Shown here one piece after another: positions 36,572 through 46,804 of a DNA stretch of 64,000 nt. The position numbers and the translations under genes were made by a program. How positions within the stretch are numbered: the stretch's first letter is position 1; every line of letters begins with the position of its first letter. The DNA is from Nocardioides daejeonensis (GTDB lineage Bacteria > Actinomycetota > Actinomycetes > Propionibacteriales > Nocardioidaceae): positions 124,001-188,000 of the forward strand of contig NZ_QHKZ01000002.1 of the NCBI RefSeq assembly GCF_003194585.1. Direction: 5' to 3'. Under the pieces are notes generated by a model that saw only the letters and a list, made by a program, of their open reading frames with translations, was not told where the DNA came from and ran no database searches.

Positions 36572-37377
36572 GACTGTCCTCCCGGAGCAGTGGTTGCGGC
36601 GGTGATGCCGGTCATGGCACGGACGGCGCCGGTGGGGTCGCCGTCCTTCACCAGGGCCTCGCCGACCAGCACCACGCGGGCGCCCTCGCCGGCAAAGCGG
36701 CGTACGTCGGCAGGCCCGGTGATCCCGGACTCGGCCACCAGGACGCGATCGTCGGGGACCAGGGGGGCCAGTCGACCAAAGGTGTCGTTGTCGACGGCCA
36801 GGGTCTTGAGGTTGCGGGCGTTGACGCCGATCAGCTCCGCGCCGAGGTCGACCGCGCGGCGCGTCTCCACCTCGTCGTGCACCTCGATCAGCGGGGTGAG
36901 CCCGAGCGCGACCGCCTCCGCATGCAGCGCGTGCAGCCGGGTGTCGTCGAGGGCGGCGACGATGAGCAGCACCAGGTCGGCGCCGGCGGCCCGCGCCTCG
37001 TGGATCTGGTAGGCGTCGACCACGAAGTCCTTGCGCAGCAATGGCGTCTCCACCGCGCTCCGCACCGCCCGCAGATCAGCCAGGCTGCCGTGGAAGCGGC
37101 GCTCCTCGGTGAGCACGCTGATCGCGGCAGCGCCGCCCTGGGCGTAGGCATCGGCCAGCACCGTGGGGTCGGGGATCGGTGCCAGGTCGCCCTTGCTGGG
37201 ACTGCGGCGCTTGATCTCGGCGATCACGCTGATGCCGGGCGCCCGGAAGTGGGGCATCGGGTCACGAGGTTCAGGGGTGGCCGCAGCCAGGGCGCGGATC
37301 GCCTCGTCGTCCACCTCGGCCCGGCGCGCTGCCAGGTCGAGCCGGACACCGGCCACGATGTCATCGAGCACGGACAT
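36568..37377 (-). CDS. trpC: Indole-3-glycerol phosphate synthase
   Basis: 269 residues forming a single TIM barrel without TrpF fusion. [15 protein letters not shown] holds catalytic Lys 56 and the KxSPSKG anthranilate-binding motif; [17 protein letters not shown] and LVAESGIT strands follow. It closes the indole ring of CdRP. It overlaps trpB by 4 bases. No separate trpF is seen in the window, which fits PriA supplying that step. Confidence 0.97.
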   Translation of the reverse strand: MSVLDDIVAGVRLDLAARRAEVDDEAIRALAAATPEPRDPMPHFRAPGISVIAEIKRRSPSKGDLAPIPDPTVLADAYAQGGAAAISVLTEERRFHGSLADLRAVRSAVETPLLRKDFVVDAYQIHEARAAGADLVLLIVAALDDTRLHALHAEAVALGLTPLIEVHDEVETRRAVDLGAELIGVNARNLKTLAVDNDTFGRLAPLVPDDRVLVAESGITGPADVRRFAGEGARVVLVGEALVKDGDPTGAVRAMTGITAATTAPGGQS

Positions 37378-37440
37378 GCCCAGTTCTCACCCTTCCACGT
37401 CGGAGACCACGACAACCTTCTCACCCCGCTCCAGCCTGCC

Positions 37441-37465
37441 GCGCCCGGGCTCGTCATGCGGGCGC
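37441..37465 (-). terminator. Weak hairpin between the DUF2752 gene and trpC
   Basis: GCGCCCG (37441-37447) pairs with CGGGCGC (37459-37465) around an 11-base loop in the 115-base gap before trpC. It could be an attenuating hairpin or chance in GC-rich DNA; no leader peptide with Trp codons was seen. Confidence 0.25.
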
Positions 37466-37492
37466 CGGGGCAGCCCCCCTCCGTACGTGCGC

Positions 37493-37828
37493 TCAGGCGG
37501 CGAGCCAGGAGCCGAACGGCAGATTGCGCACGACGGTGAAGCCGGCCAACAGCACGAGAGCCGATCCCCAGGCCCACGTAGGCACCGCCGGGAAGCCACC
37601 GCTCCCCCGGCGCAGCCGGAGCACCCAGAACAACCAGGTCAGCACCGCGACCGGAACGACCAGGACGACGATCAGGTTGCTGGAGGCTGCACTCAGCACG
37701 TCACCATGGGTCAGGTCGTTGACGGCTCGCAGGCCGCCGCAGCCGGGGCAGTCGACCCCGAGGAGCAACTTCCAGGGGCAGTAGCCCCAGGAGCCGGACT
37801 CATGTGGATCGCGCAGCCGCAGCGCCAC
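37493..37828 (-). CDS. DUF2752 membrane protein
   Basis: 111 residues from GTG 37828. CPWKLLLGVDCPGCGGLRAV is the DUF2752 signature, and two TM helices follow. The expected first TM helix is encoded in frame just upstream (WWWPLGTAAAALAATVALRL), but no ATG, GTG or TTG exists in that stretch; a CTG at 37909 eight bases after GGAG is the best candidate, which would make the gene 37493-37909 (138 residues) and overlap the end of the neighbouring HGxxPAAW gene. The function of the family is unknown. The gene belongs to the trp-associated cluster in many actinobacteria. Confidence 0.75.
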   Translation of the reverse strand: MALRLRDPHESGSWGYCPWKLLLGVDCPGCGGLRAVNDLTHGDVLSAASSNLIVVLVVPVAVLTWLFWVLRLRRGSGGFPAVPTWAWGSALVLLAGFTVVRNLPFGSWLAA

Positions 37829-37910
37829 CGTGGCAGCCAGTGCCGCAGCGGCGGTGCCGAGCGGCCACCACCAGCGACGAGCCGTCGTCGCCGGTGCGGG
37901 CCGTGCCAGG

Positions 37911-38105
37911 TCAGGCGTCTCCGTAGCCCATCTTGGTCATCACCACGAAGATCACCAGGGAGACCGGGACCATGCCGAAGCCCACCCACATCAGCGGCAG
38001 GCTGATCGGCGACAGCATCAGGGCGATGCTCGCCACCAGGAAGCCGGCCATGGCCACCGCCACAGCGGTCCAGGCTGCCGGGGTGTTGCCGTGGTGTGCA
38101 GACAT
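37911..38105 (-). CDS. HGxxPAAW-family small membrane protein
   Basis: 64 residues starting MSAHHGNTPAAWTAVAV, which carries the name-giving motif of this actinobacterial family, then two TM helices (about 12-34 and 38-58). The family is found almost only next to trp genes; its function is unknown. It lies between the Trp-associated membrane protein and the DUF2752 gene in a minus-strand run. Confidence 0.85.
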   Translation of the reverse strand: MSAHHGNTPAAWTAVAVAMAGFLVASIALMLSPISLPLMWVGFGMVPVSLVIFVVMTKMGYGDA

Positions 38106-38172
38106 GCGGTGCGTCTCCTCGCAGAACGGGGCGGATCGGGAGTGAGTCTAGACGAGGTGCTCCGGGAGGAGC

Positions 38173-38763
38173 TCAGGCGGTGGGGTCCTCGCCCTCGTCG
38201 ATCGCCTTCCAGATGTCCAGATTGTCCTCAGGCACGGCAGAGCCGGCGCCCGGGGCTGAGGACGGGGCGTCGTACCGGCTGCCCATCTCGGGCCACTGAG
38301 GAGCCAGCCGCACGCCGAGGGCCGACGCAATCACGGCCAGGGGCGAGGCGACCACGGCGGTCCAGAACCAGCCCGTGTAGCTGGGATCCGCCGAGCGATC
38401 ACCGAGCACCGCCTGGGCGCCCGGGTCGCTCAGGTTCTCGCGTAGCAGGTCAGGCCCCTGCACCCCGGTCCAGATCGTGGTGACCATCAGGCCGATCGCG
38501 GCAACCAACGCAAGCAGTGCGACCAGACGGCGGGCACGTCCACGGGTCACCAGGACGACACCCCAGCAGGCGAGCAGCACCAGGGCCAACGCACCGGCCA
38601 GAGGAGCGTCGACCACCCAGCTGTCCCACAACGTGGAGCCGGCGGGGTTGCTCTCGCGAGCGAGGTCGGGGACCACCCAGTCCTTGGTGCCGGCGACGGC
38701 ACACAGTGCGCCGGTCCCGAGGCCGAGCAGCACCACGGGACCGAAGGTCCCCCGAGGCGTCAT
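38173..38763 (-). CDS. Trp biosynthesis-associated membrane protein (TIGR02234 / Trp_oprn_chp)
   Basis: 196 residues with four hydrophobic segments (about 7-25, 50-70, 80-97, 133-152) and a polar C-terminal tail. The layout and [12 protein letters not shown] / [16 protein letters not shown] stretches match the conserved membrane protein found beside trpE/trpC in actinobacteria, proposed to act in tryptophan synthesis or transport but not proven. It overlaps hisI by 4 bases. In relatives trpE commonly sits between hisI and this gene; here it is missing. Confidence 0.82.
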   Translation of the reverse strand: MTPRGTFGPVVLLGLGTGALCAVAGTKDWVVPDLARESNPAGSTLWDSWVVDAPLAGALALVLLACWGVVLVTRGRARRLVALLALVAAIGLMVTTIWTGVQGPDLLRENLSDPGAQAVLGDRSADPSYTGWFWTAVVASPLAVIASALGVRLAPQWPEMGSRYDAPSSAPGAGSAVPEDNLDIWKAIDEGEDPTA

Positions 38764-39101
38764 GCGTCCAACCGGTCTGCGTCGAAGCAGGTGCGGTCGC
38801 CGGTGTGGCAGGCAGCGCCCTCCTGGTCGACCTTGACGAGCAGGGTGTCGCCGTCACAGTCCAGGCGGACCTCCTTGACCCACTGGCGATGGCCTGAGGT
38901 CTCACCCTTCACCCAGTACTCCTGGCGGGAGCGCGACCAGTAGGTCGCACGCCGGGTGTCGAGGGTGCGGGCCAGTGCCTCGTCGTCCATCCAGCCGAGC
39001 ATGAGCACCTCACCGGTGTCGTGCTGCTGGACGACGGCGGGCACCAGCCCGTCTGCCGTGCGCTTGAGGCGAGCGGCTAGAGCAGGGTCGAGTGCGGTCA
39101 C
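38760..39101 (-). CDS. hisI: Phosphoribosyl-AMP cyclohydrolase
   Basis: 113 residues forming the monofunctional HisI (no HisE part). [33 protein letters not shown] and the zinc-binding DCDGDTLL and [10 protein letters not shown] are present. It opens the purine ring in histidine synthesis. GTG 39101 is supported by a GATAAT -10 box 6 bases upstream. It heads the run leading to trpC, and is separated from hisF by about 7.7 kb of unrelated genes. Confidence 0.96.
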   Translation of the reverse strand: MTALDPALAARLKRTADGLVPAVVQQHDTGEVLMLGWMDDEALARTLDTRRATYWSRSRQEYWVKGETSGHRQWVKEVRLDCDGDTLLVKVDQEGAACHTGDRTCFDADRLDA

Positions 39102-39107
39102 CGGTCC

Positions 39108-39113
39108 ATTATC
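39108..39113 (-). promoter_or_regulatory. -10 box of hisI (leaderless)
   Basis: GATAAT lies 6 bases before GTG 39101. This would start the hisI-trp cluster transcript at the hisI start codon. Confidence 0.5.
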
Positions 39114-39163
39114 TGTGCTGCCTCCCGCCCGGGCCCACCCGGTGCGCACTCTGTCGCAGGCCG

Positions 39164-42100
39164 TCAGCGTCGAGGCACCCGAACCACGACGACGACACGG
39201 CTGCTCCGCACCGACCCGGCACCGAGGTAGCGGACCACCAGCCGGTGCTTCCCGGGGCTCAGCCGCACCCGGGTGGAAGTGCGACCACCCTCGAGACGGG
39301 AGCGGGCGATCCTGTCACCGTGCTCACGCACCTCGACCCGACCCGACGCCGCGCCGACGCCGACGGCGACGACCTTCGTGTCGACCCACATCCGGGAGCC
39401 GGTACGCCGGAAGCGTGCCGTGGTCTTCGACGTGGCGGTCACCGGCCCGGCGGCCGAGGACGTGCGGACCGCGGCGTCCCCGTCGAGGGAGTAGGTCACG
39501 GCGACAGAGAGGAACGCACCCAGGTCGGCCGCGTCGACGCGATGCGTCCGCGCGGTGGCTCCGGCGATCGGCTGTCCGTCGCTCAGCCACTGGTAGGCGA
39601 CCTCGGCCTGCGCCGGCTCGTAGGCACCGGGAGCAGCGCTCAGCAGTGCGCCGACCCGGGCCTTGCCGCTGATCGTCGGCGCTCCGGGGTGGAGCACCAG
39701 CGCCGGGATCGTGACCGGCGCGGAGACCGCGACGCCGTCCTGGTAGCCGGAGCTGCGCGCGGTGACCTGGAAGGCCAGCCGGTGTCCGGCATCTGCCGCG
39801 GTCACCGTGTAGGTGGCCGTTTCGGCTCCCGGGATGACCGCACCGTCGCGCAGCCACTGGCGGCCCACCGAGCCGGGCGTCGGCGCCCAGGTCCCGTCGG
39901 TTGCGGTCAGCTGGGCACCGACTGCCGGCGTCCCACTGACCTGCGGGAGGGTCAGGTTGGAGACGGTCTGCGCCTCTCCTGGGTCGACGACGGAGGGCTT
40001 GATCGGTGCGGTGGTGGCCGACCGCGCGGTGGCGGGCTCGTAGCCGGCCTTGCTGGCGGTGACCGCGACCGACATCCGGGAGCCCTCGTCGCCCGCGCCG
40101 GGCGTGAAGGTCGCGGCCGTGGCGCCGGGCACGGCGATGCCGTCGCGGTACCACTGGAAGGTGTGCGCAGTGTCCGCGACCGACCAGCTCCCGACGCCCG
40201 CGGTGAGCGGACGGCCTACCTGGGGCGTTCCGGTGATGGCCGGAGTCGCCAGGGAGACCAGGGAGCCGCTCCGGACCGGGGCGCTGGCCGTCGAGGTGGC
40301 GGTGGCGCCAGATGCCTCGGTCACCTTCACTTGCAGGCTCTTGCCCAGGTCGGCCGCGCTGGGCGTGTAGGTGGCGCCTGTCGCACCGGTCACCGGCACC
40401 CCGCCCACCAGCCACTGACGGGTCAGCGTGCCAGGAGTCACGCTCCACTCCCCTGTGGTGGAGCTGATCGGGTCACCGACGCGCGGGCTCCCGTCCAGGC
40501 GCGGCAGCGCGCGGTTCTCGAGGGCCGGGGTGCCTCCGCCGAGCAGGTCGCTCGTGAACGGCGTGGTCGCCAGCGAGCGGACCGTCGTCGGCAGGTAGCC
40601 GCTCCGGGTGGCCGTGACCGCGATCGAGTACGACGCGGACGTGCCACCCAGCAGGTCCTTCGGAATGGTGAGAGTGGTGCCGGTGGCTCCGGCGACGGGC
40701 GTCCCGCCGGCGTACCACTGCACCGTCAGGGCGGCGTCGGCCGGGGCCCAGGTGCCGAGGTGCGCGGTCAGGGTGTTGCCCTGCTTGTTGTGTCCCGCGA
40801 TCCACGGGTCTCGGACGACGGCGACCGCCGACTTGCCCCAGGCGAAGTCGAGCCCGCTGAGCGACCGAACCATCCGCAGCGTCGTCGCGTCGCGGAAGAG
40901 GGTCACGCCGTCGTACCACTGGTGATAGGCGACCGGTGCGTTGACGGGCGTGCGGGCGTCGAGCCGATAGGTGGCGTGACGAGCCTGCAGCTGCCAGGTG
41001 CCGTCGGCCGCGGTGGCGGTCGCCTGCGTAGGACGCCACTCGATCTCGCGGACCGGGGTCTGCGGGACACCGTCGACGATCTGCTCGACCAGGGACTGGT
41101 GGAGTGCCACGCGAGCGTCCTTGATGCCGCTACCGTCGACCCGGACCCGCCCGGAGAGGGTCCCGAGGACGGGAAGCACAGAGGGCGCCATCCGGAGCGT
41201 CTCCTCCGAGGCGACGGTGAGCGACGGGGCCTCGTCGAGGCCGACGTAGCCGGGCAGGAAGCCGGCGCTGCCGTCGTCGAGAAGCACCTTCAGCCGATAG
41301 GTCCCGCCGGGGACGTCGAGCGAGAAGCGACCGCTCTCGACATCGTCGGTGGCCACCATCGTCCAGGACGTGTGCGGCAGGCTGTCGCGCTCGCCGTTGT
41401 CGGTCCAGGTGTACTCGCGCCACAGCTCGACCTCGGCATTCTCCTCCGCGGTGAGCGATCCGTCGGCCTCGACCAGGCTGCCGAGCACTCGGCCCTTCTT
41501 CGGCAGGCTGGCGTTCACCGAGGGCGTCAGCTGGCCGGCGACGAAAGCAACGAACTCGCCCTCGTCTGCCACCGTCGCGTTCGGGTAGTAGCGGGTCTCG
41601 AAGCCGCCCGGAGCGCTGAACTGCAGGCGGTAGCGCCCGGTCGGCGCCTCGAGCCGGTAGACCCCGTGCCCGTTGGTGACGGCGGCCGCACCCGGCACCG
41701 GCTCCCAGGTGCGCAGGCCGGCGGCGGTCACACGCAGCGAGAGCGCGGTCACGGTGACACCGGAGATCGGCTCACCGGCGGTGTTGGTCACCACACCGGC
41801 GGCAGCGCCGGCGCGGACCAGCGCGGCGTCGATACCGGCCTCCTGCTTGCCGGAGGTGATCCGCAGCCTGGTCGCGTCCTCGCGCGAGCGCGCGTCGTCG
41901 TAGTAGCGCGTGGCGTAGCCGTCGGCGTGGAATCCGACCACGTAGCCCTCGGCACCGGCGGCGGTCTCGGCCACCGACACCGTGTAGCGCCCGGCGGAGT
42001 CGGTCACGGCCGGGGTGACCTGCACGTCGGTCCACGTCTCGTTGCCATCGGCGGCGACCTGACGCGTCTCCACGGAGATCCGCACGCCGGCTACCGGCAC

Positions 42101-42247
42101 CCCGCCACTACGGACCGTGCCGGTGATGGTGCCCGGCGTCGCGGCAGTGGCGCTGGGGAGAGCGCCGAGACCGGCCAGGGCGACCGCGAGGCACGTGAGC
42201 ACGGCCAGCAGTGCCTGACGTACCCCTCGAGTGATCGTGACGGACAT
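39164..42247 (-). CDS. Large secreted protein with carboxypeptidase-regulatory-like and Ig-like repeats
   Basis: 1,027 residues. The signal peptide (1-35) ends in SATAA. Residues about 38-460 hold four or more carboxypeptidase-regulatory-like beta sandwiches ([39 protein letters not shown]). About 500-940 holds five ~90-residue repeats with the pattern VG..LTA..G.W.P....QWL.DG..I.GAT..TYT, an Ig-like module common in actinobacterial surface proteins. A last basic beta domain ends in RVPRR. No sortase motif or C-terminal anchor is seen, so it is probably released or bound to wall glycan. GGGGGAG precedes ATG 42247. It may be an adhesin or matrix protein; the role is unknown. Confidence 0.85.
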   Translation of the reverse strand: MSVTITRGVRQALLAVLTCLAVALAGLGALPSATAATPGTITGTVRSGGVPVAGVRISVETRQVAADGNETWTDVQVTPAVTDSAGRYTVSVAETAAGAEGYVVGFHADGYATRYYDDARSREDATRLRITSGKQEAGIDAALVRAGAAAGVVTNTAGEPISGVTVTALSLRVTAAGLRTWEPVPGAAAVTNGHGVYRLEAPTGRYRLQFSAPGGFETRYYPNATVADEGEFVAFVAGQLTPSVNASLPKKGRVLGSLVEADGSLTAEENAEVELWREYTWTDNGERDSLPHTSWTMVATDDVESGRFSLDVPGGTYRLKVLLDDGSAGFLPGYVGLDEAPSLTVASEETLRMAPSVLPVLGTLSGRVRVDGSGIKDARVALHQSLVEQIVDGVPQTPVREIEWRPTQATATAADGTWQLQARHATYRLDARTPVNAPVAYHQWYDGVTLFRDATTLRMVRSLSGLDFAWGKSAVAVVRDPWIAGHNKQGNTLTAHLGTWAPADAALTVQWYAGGTPVAGATGTTLTIPKDLLGGTSASYSIAVTATRSGYLPTTVRSLATTPFTSDLLGGGTPALENRALPRLDGSPRVGDPISSTTGEWSVTPGTLTRQWLVGGVPVTGATGATYTPSAADLGKSLQVKVTEASGATATSTASAPVRSGSLVSLATPAITGTPQVGRPLTAGVGSWSVADTAHTFQWYRDGIAVPGATAATFTPGAGDEGSRMSVAVTASKAGYEPATARSATTAPIKPSVVDPGEAQTVSNLTLPQVSGTPAVGAQLTATDGTWAPTPGSVGRQWLRDGAVIPGAETATYTVTAADAGHRLAFQVTARSSGYQDGVAVSAPVTIPALVLHPGAPTISGKARVGALLSAAPGAYEPAQAEVAYQWLSDGQPIAGATARTHRVDAADLGAFLSVAVTYSLDGDAAVRTSSAAGPVTATSKTTARFRRTGSRMWVDTKVVAVGVGAASGRVEVREHGDRIARSRLEGGRTSTRVRLSPGKHRLVVRYLGAGSVRSSRVVVVVRVPRR

Positions 42248-42356
42248 CAGTGCGAACTCCCCCTGTCGTGGCAGGCCGACCGGATGAGCCGAACCTCGCT
42301 GCCGCAACGACGTCGCGCGATAGGCCGTTACGAGCGTCGAGATCGAGGTCTAGACC

Positions 42357-44186
42357 TCAGGAGACGCGGTCCCGAGGTTCCTCGTCAGGTGGTCCAGACC
42401 GGAGCCCGGCGCCTTGCTGGGCGACCCAGGAGGCATGCAGGGCTGCGTACGGCCCGGGCTCGGCGAGCAAGTCCGCATGCGGCCCGCGCTGGACGATCCG
42501 CCCGGCATCGACGACCACGACCTCGTCGGCGTTCTCGGCGGTACTGAGCCGATGAGCGATGGTGATCGAGGTGCGACCGCGCATGAGCTCCTCCAGCGCG
42601 CGTCCGATCCGCATCTCCAGGCGCGGGTCGACAGCGCTGGTCGCCTCGTCCAGCACCAGCAGGTCAGGATCGGCCAGGTGGGCGCGCAGCAGCGCCACCA
42701 GCTGCCGCTCCCCCGCTGAGAGCGACTCGCCCCGCTGGCCGACCCGGGTGTCGAGGCCGTGCGGCAGCCCGTCGAGCCAGTCGCCCAGTCCGAGCGCGGC
42801 TGCGGACTCGCGGAGGTCGCGATCGCTGGCGTCGAGACGGCCGTAGCGGACGTTGGCACGCAGCGTGTCGTCGAAGAGGAAGCCCTCCTGCGGCACCAGC
42901 ACGACCGAACTGCGCAGCGACCGCGACCGCACCCGGCGTACGTCGACGCCGTCGAGGAGGACGGCCCCCGTGTCGGGATCCATCAGTCGGGTCAGCAGCT
43001 TGGCGAAGGTGGACTTGCCGGAGCCCGTCTCGCCGACGATCGCGACCCGGGTGCCGGCCGCCACGGTCAGGTCGACGTCACGCAGCACTGGCGGGCCGCC
43101 GGGATACCGGTAGCTCACGTCGGCGAAACGGACGTCGATCGGCCCGCGCGGCAGGTCGACGCCCGCGTCGCCCGGATCGGCGAGGTCCGCAGGGGTCTCC
43201 AGCACCGCGATCACCCGGCGCCAGCCGGCGATGGCGCTCTGGGCGTCAGTGAGGATCTGCGTACCCATCTGAACCGGCCCGACGAACAGCGTGACCAAGA
43301 ACGCGAAGGCGAGCACCTCGCCGGCAGTGATGTCGCCGGCGAAGCCCAGCAGGATGCCGATGACCAGGACGCCGGCGTTGGCGAGCCCGCCTGAGAGCCC
43401 ACCGAGCGAGAACGAGAAGGCGGTGAAGCCCTGAGCCCGGGTGCTGGCCACCTTGTAGATGTCGATCGCGGTGTCGATCTTCGCCTGCGTCCGCTCCTGC
43501 ACGGCGTAGGAGCGCACCACCTCGGCGCCCACGACCGGCTCCGAGATCGCCGAGAGCATCGCGCCCACCTGCTGACGCACCACGCCGTAGGCCGCCGACA
43601 GCTTCCGCTGGAAGTAGCGCAGCGAGAGGAGCAGCGGCCCGAAGCTCACCCAGACCACCAGGGTCAGCTGCCAGGAGTAGACCAGCATGATGACCGTGGC
43701 GACGAGGATCTGGCCGACGCTGACGATGAAGAGGATGCCGCCGAAGACGAGGAACTGCGAGACCTGGTCGACGTCGGAGGTGACGCGGGAGACGAGGGAG
43801 CCACGACGCTCGGTGTTCTGGGTGAGCACCGGAAGCTCGTGGACATGGCGGAACGCCTTGATCCGCAGCGTCGCGAGACCTCGCTCCGACTGGCGGAAGA
43901 GTCGCGACGTCATCAGGTACGACGCGACCCCGGTCACCAGCACCGCGAGCGCCGCCAGCAGACCCATCCGCAGCACGTAGTCGACGTCGACCCCGCCGGG
44001 AGCGTCCAGCCCGTGGTCGAGCGTCTGCTGCACTGCGATCGGCACGACGACCTGTCCGGCGGTCGCCACCAGCGCGAGGAGCAGCGTCGGAACGAGGCCG
44101 GTCCGCAGCTCCGGCGAGTGGGCCAACCCACGGCGGATCGTCTCGATCGCCCGGAGGTCATCGCCACTGCTCACGGTGGTGCTCAC
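42357..44186 (-). CDS. ABC exporter half-transporter (catalytic-site subunit)
   Basis: 609 residues: a six-TM exporter domain (about 35-330) and an ATPase domain. Walker A VGETGSGKSTFAKLL, Walker B LLVLDEATSAVD with the catalytic Glu, but a deviant signature SLSAGERQLVALLRAHL (LSAGE rather than LSGGQ). It overlaps the upstream half-transporter by 4 bases (ATGA), so the two form a heterodimeric exporter of the BmrCD/TM287-288 or lipid/drug exporter type. The substrate is unknown; the neighbouring secreted protein uses a Sec signal and need not be the cargo. Confidence 0.9.
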   Translation of the reverse strand: MSTTVSSGDDLRAIETIRRGLAHSPELRTGLVPTLLLALVATAGQVVVPIAVQQTLDHGLDAPGGVDVDYVLRMGLLAALAVLVTGVASYLMTSRLFRQSERGLATLRIKAFRHVHELPVLTQNTERRGSLVSRVTSDVDQVSQFLVFGGILFIVSVGQILVATVIMLVYSWQLTLVVWVSFGPLLLSLRYFQRKLSAAYGVVRQQVGAMLSAISEPVVGAEVVRSYAVQERTQAKIDTAIDIYKVASTRAQGFTAFSFSLGGLSGGLANAGVLVIGILLGFAGDITAGEVLAFAFLVTLFVGPVQMGTQILTDAQSAIAGWRRVIAVLETPADLADPGDAGVDLPRGPIDVRFADVSYRYPGGPPVLRDVDLTVAAGTRVAIVGETGSGKSTFAKLLTRLMDPDTGAVLLDGVDVRRVRSRSLRSSVVLVPQEGFLFDDTLRANVRYGRLDASDRDLRESAAALGLGDWLDGLPHGLDTRVGQRGESLSAGERQLVALLRAHLADPDLLVLDEATSAVDPRLEMRIGRALEELMRGRTSITIAHRLSTAENADEVVVVDAGRIVQRGPHADLLAEPGPYAALHASWVAQQGAGLRSGPPDEEPRDRVS

Positions 44187-45979
44187 CCGACCACCTCCTC
44201 CTGCTCGTAGGCGTTCACCAGGTCGGCGTAGCGCCGGCTCCGGGCGAGCAGCTCGGCGTGGCCGCCCCGGTCGACGACCCGGCCGTCGGCGAGGTGGAGC
44301 ACCTCGTCGGCCAGGGCGATCGTGGCCTTGCGATAGGCGACGACGAGCAGCGACGTGCCTGCGCCGCCGGCACGCAGCGCGCCGAGGATCCGGGACTCGA
44401 CCTCGGGGTCGACCGCGGAGGTCGCATCGTCAAGCACCAGCAGGCGCGGCCGGCGTACCAGTGCCCTGGCCAGCGCGATCCGCTGTCGCTGCCCGCCGCT
44501 GAGGGAGGCACCGCGCTCCCCCAGCCGAGTATCCAGACCATCGGGCAGCGCGGCCACGAAGCCGTCTCCCTGCGCGGTCCGCAACGCCTCCCAGATCTGC
44601 TCGTCGGACACCTCCGCGCCCAGTGCGATGTTGTCGCGAACAGTGTCATCGAACAAGAAAGCGGTCTGCCCGACGAGGGAGATCCCGCGCGCGAGCTCGC
44701 CCGCGGCGAGCTCCCGGACGTCGACGCCGTCGACCCGCACCGTGCCCGCGGCCGGGTCGATCAGCCGGGCGACCAGGGCAGTGAGCGTGGTCTTGCCGGA
44801 GGCGGTCTCACCGACGACGGCGACGCTCCCACCTGCCGGCACCGTAAACGAGACCTCCTCGAGCAGGGGTTGCTCGTCGGCGTAGCGGAAGCGCACTCCG
44901 TCGAGCTCCAGGCGCAGCCCGGTGCCCGGGCTCGCCGCCGGCAGCACCGTCGCGCCGTACGGCGTGTGGTCGATGGCGTCGAGCACGGACCGGACCCGGC
45001 GGAATCCGACGACGCTTCGAGGGAACTCCCCGAGCAGCCAGCCGATGGAGCGGATCGGGAACGCGACCACGGTGAGCAGGTAGGAGATGGTCACCACCGA
45101 AGAGGCGACGCTCGCTCCGGTCTCGACCCGGGCGACGCCGACCGCCAGCACCGCAAGCACACCGAGGCTGGGGAGCCCGGCGAGGATCGGGTCGAAGGCC
45201 GCGCGTATGCGGCCGGCGCGGACGAGGACGTCCCGTAGCTCGTGGCTCTTGGCAGCGAAGCGGGCGGTCTCCTCCTCCTCACGGCCGAGGGTCTTCACCA
45301 CCAGCGCCCCCTCGAACGACTCATGGGCGATCTCGCTGACTTCGGCCCGAAGCTGCTGGGCCCGCGTCATCAGTGGCGAGGAGAGCCGTTGGAAGACCAG
45401 GTTGGCCACCACGACGGCCGGGAACACGAGCAGGCCGACCGCGGCGAGCACTGCGTCGGTGAACAGCATCTGGGCGACGGCGATCACCATCATGGCCACC
45501 GTGCCGACCGCCATCGGGAGCGGCGCGATCGGCCCCCAGGCCGCCTCGACGTCCGCGTTGGCGTTGGAGAGGAGCTGGCCGGTCGGATGGCGCTGGTGCC
45601 AGGCGATCGGCAGGTCGAGGTACTTGCGGGTGACCTCCCTGCGGTCGTGCGCCTGCATGCGGTACTGCATGATGCCGGCACCGAGACGGCGGGCGACGAT
45701 GCCGACGGCACGCACGATCGCGACCCCGACGAAGAGGGCGACGACCGCCCAGAGCACGCCGGAGCCGATCTCGCCGTCGCGGAAGGCCGGGATGACGGCA
45801 TGCTCCGTCGACCAGCCGAGCACCCATGCGTCGGCGACCGTCAGCGCCCCGAAGAGCACACTGCCGATCGTGGAGACAGCGAACACCCAGGGCTCACGCC
45901 GAATCGCCACGGCGAGCACCGCGAAGCCGTCACGCATCGCGGAGGCTCGCTCCCGCCCCATCGCCGCTGTTGTCGCCAC
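44183..45979 (-). CDS. ABC exporter half-transporter (degenerate-site subunit)
   Basis: 598 residues: six-TM domain plus ATPase. Walker A VGETASGKTTLTALV and a canonical signature SLSGGQRQRIALARAL, but Walker B reads LLVLDDATSAVD, with Asp in place of the catalytic Glu. Paired with the deviant signature of its partner, this gives one degenerate and one working ATP site, as in known heterodimeric exporters. It starts at GTG 45979 behind GAGGGG, with a TAGCCT -10 candidate about 30 bases upstream. Confidence 0.9.
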   Translation of the reverse strand: MATTAAMGRERASAMRDGFAVLAVAIRREPWVFAVSTIGSVLFGALTVADAWVLGWSTEHAVIPAFRDGEIGSGVLWAVVALFVGVAIVRAVGIVARRLGAGIMQYRMQAHDRREVTRKYLDLPIAWHQRHPTGQLLSNANADVEAAWGPIAPLPMAVGTVAMMVIAVAQMLFTDAVLAAVGLLVFPAVVVANLVFQRLSSPLMTRAQQLRAEVSEIAHESFEGALVVKTLGREEEETARFAAKSHELRDVLVRAGRIRAAFDPILAGLPSLGVLAVLAVGVARVETGASVASSVVTISYLLTVVAFPIRSIGWLLGEFPRSVVGFRRVRSVLDAIDHTPYGATVLPAASPGTGLRLELDGVRFRYADEQPLLEEVSFTVPAGGSVAVVGETASGKTTLTALVARLIDPAAGTVRVDGVDVRELAAGELARGISLVGQTAFLFDDTVRDNIALGAEVSDEQIWEALRTAQGDGFVAALPDGLDTRLGERGASLSGGQRQRIALARALVRRPRLLVLDDATSAVDPEVESRILGALRAGGAGTSLLVVAYRKATIALADEVLHLADGRVVDRGGHAELLARSRRYADLVNAYEQEEVVG

Positions 45980-46051
45980 CCGTACCCCTCGTCAGACGTC
46001 AACGGAGGCTAACCCGCAAGGCGTTGCGTTGATTCCCGGGCGAGGAGACGG

Positions 46052-46675
46052 TCAGGCGCCTGCCGCCTGGAGCAGCACGCCCGCCAGGGCCAGGCTCTGC
46101 TCCTTGAGGCTGTCGAGGTCGGCCTCGGTGGCGCCCTCGGCCTCGACCTCGATCCCGAAGACGTGAGTGTCGGTGCACAACTGCAAGATGGCTTCGATGT
46201 CGATGGTGCTGGTGCGCAGCCAGGAGGCTGGCACTCCGAGCCCGGGCACCTCAGTGGCCGGCTCGCCGAGGTGATCGAGCCGTGGGCAGGTCAGCACCCC
46301 GTCGGCGAAGTCCTCGGCGGCGGAGACCTGGAGGGTGACCTCCAGCCCGTCGTCGATCTCCTCCTGCCAGGAGCAGGTCCGGTACTTCCACTGCACGCCG
46401 TTCTCGTCGCTGCCGCCGCCGCCGACACCACCCCACACCATCGGGCGGGCGTAGGCGGTGGTGGCGTCCTGCGGCGTCAGCAGGTCACAGGGCTGCACCT
46501 CGCCTTGGGCATCCGGGCTCCGGGTTGCGGACGACTCCTCGGGTGCGATGGAGACAGTCGAGGTAGCCGTCGGGGCCTCTGTCGGTGGCTTGTCGGCCTC
46601 CGTCGAGTCGTCCTGGCAACCGCTCACCAGCAGCAGCGCCGCCGCGACGACGACCAGCCATGAACCTACGCGCAT
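46052..46675 (-). CDS. Putative DUF3558-like lipoprotein
   Basis: 207 residues. The lipobox LLLVSGC gives Cys 20, followed by a Thr/Ser/Pro/Glu-rich linker (about 22-60) and a compact domain starting QPCDLLTPQDATTAYARP, which matches the start of DUF3558-type actinobacterial lipoproteins. Three further Cys (in RTCSWQ, LTCPRL and QLCTD) may form disulphides. GGGGGACGAG precedes the ATG and a TAAAGT -10 lies upstream. The function of the family is unknown. It lies between the his operon and the ABC exporter genes. Confidence 0.7.
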   Translation of the reverse strand: MRVGSWLVVVAAALLLVSGCQDDSTEADKPPTEAPTATSTVSIAPEESSATRSPDAQGEVQPCDLLTPQDATTAYARPMVWGGVGGGGSDENGVQWKYRTCSWQEEIDDGLEVTLQVSAAEDFADGVLTCPRLDHLGEPATEVPGLGVPASWLRTSTIDIEAILQLCTDTHVFGIEVEAEGATEADLDSLKEQSLALAGVLLQAAGA

Positions 46676-46804
46676 CTCGTCCCCCGTCAGTGTGGTCCGA
46701 GCACTTTAGTGGGATCGAGGCGCGCCACGCGTCATCCTTTCGGATGCTCCTCTGAGGCTCCGTCAGTAGGGGCTGTCGACATTCGCCCCTGCTGTCGGAA
46801 CCTC

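Noticed and set aside
39102..39163. trp attenuator or T-box before hisI
   Set aside because: The gap is only about 60 bases and holds a leaderless -10 box; no Trp-rich leader or T-box bulge was seen.
39092..42547. Long plus-strand frame opposite the secreted repeat protein
   Set aside because: Antisense shadow; the minus-strand frame has a signal peptide, repeats and a ribosome site.
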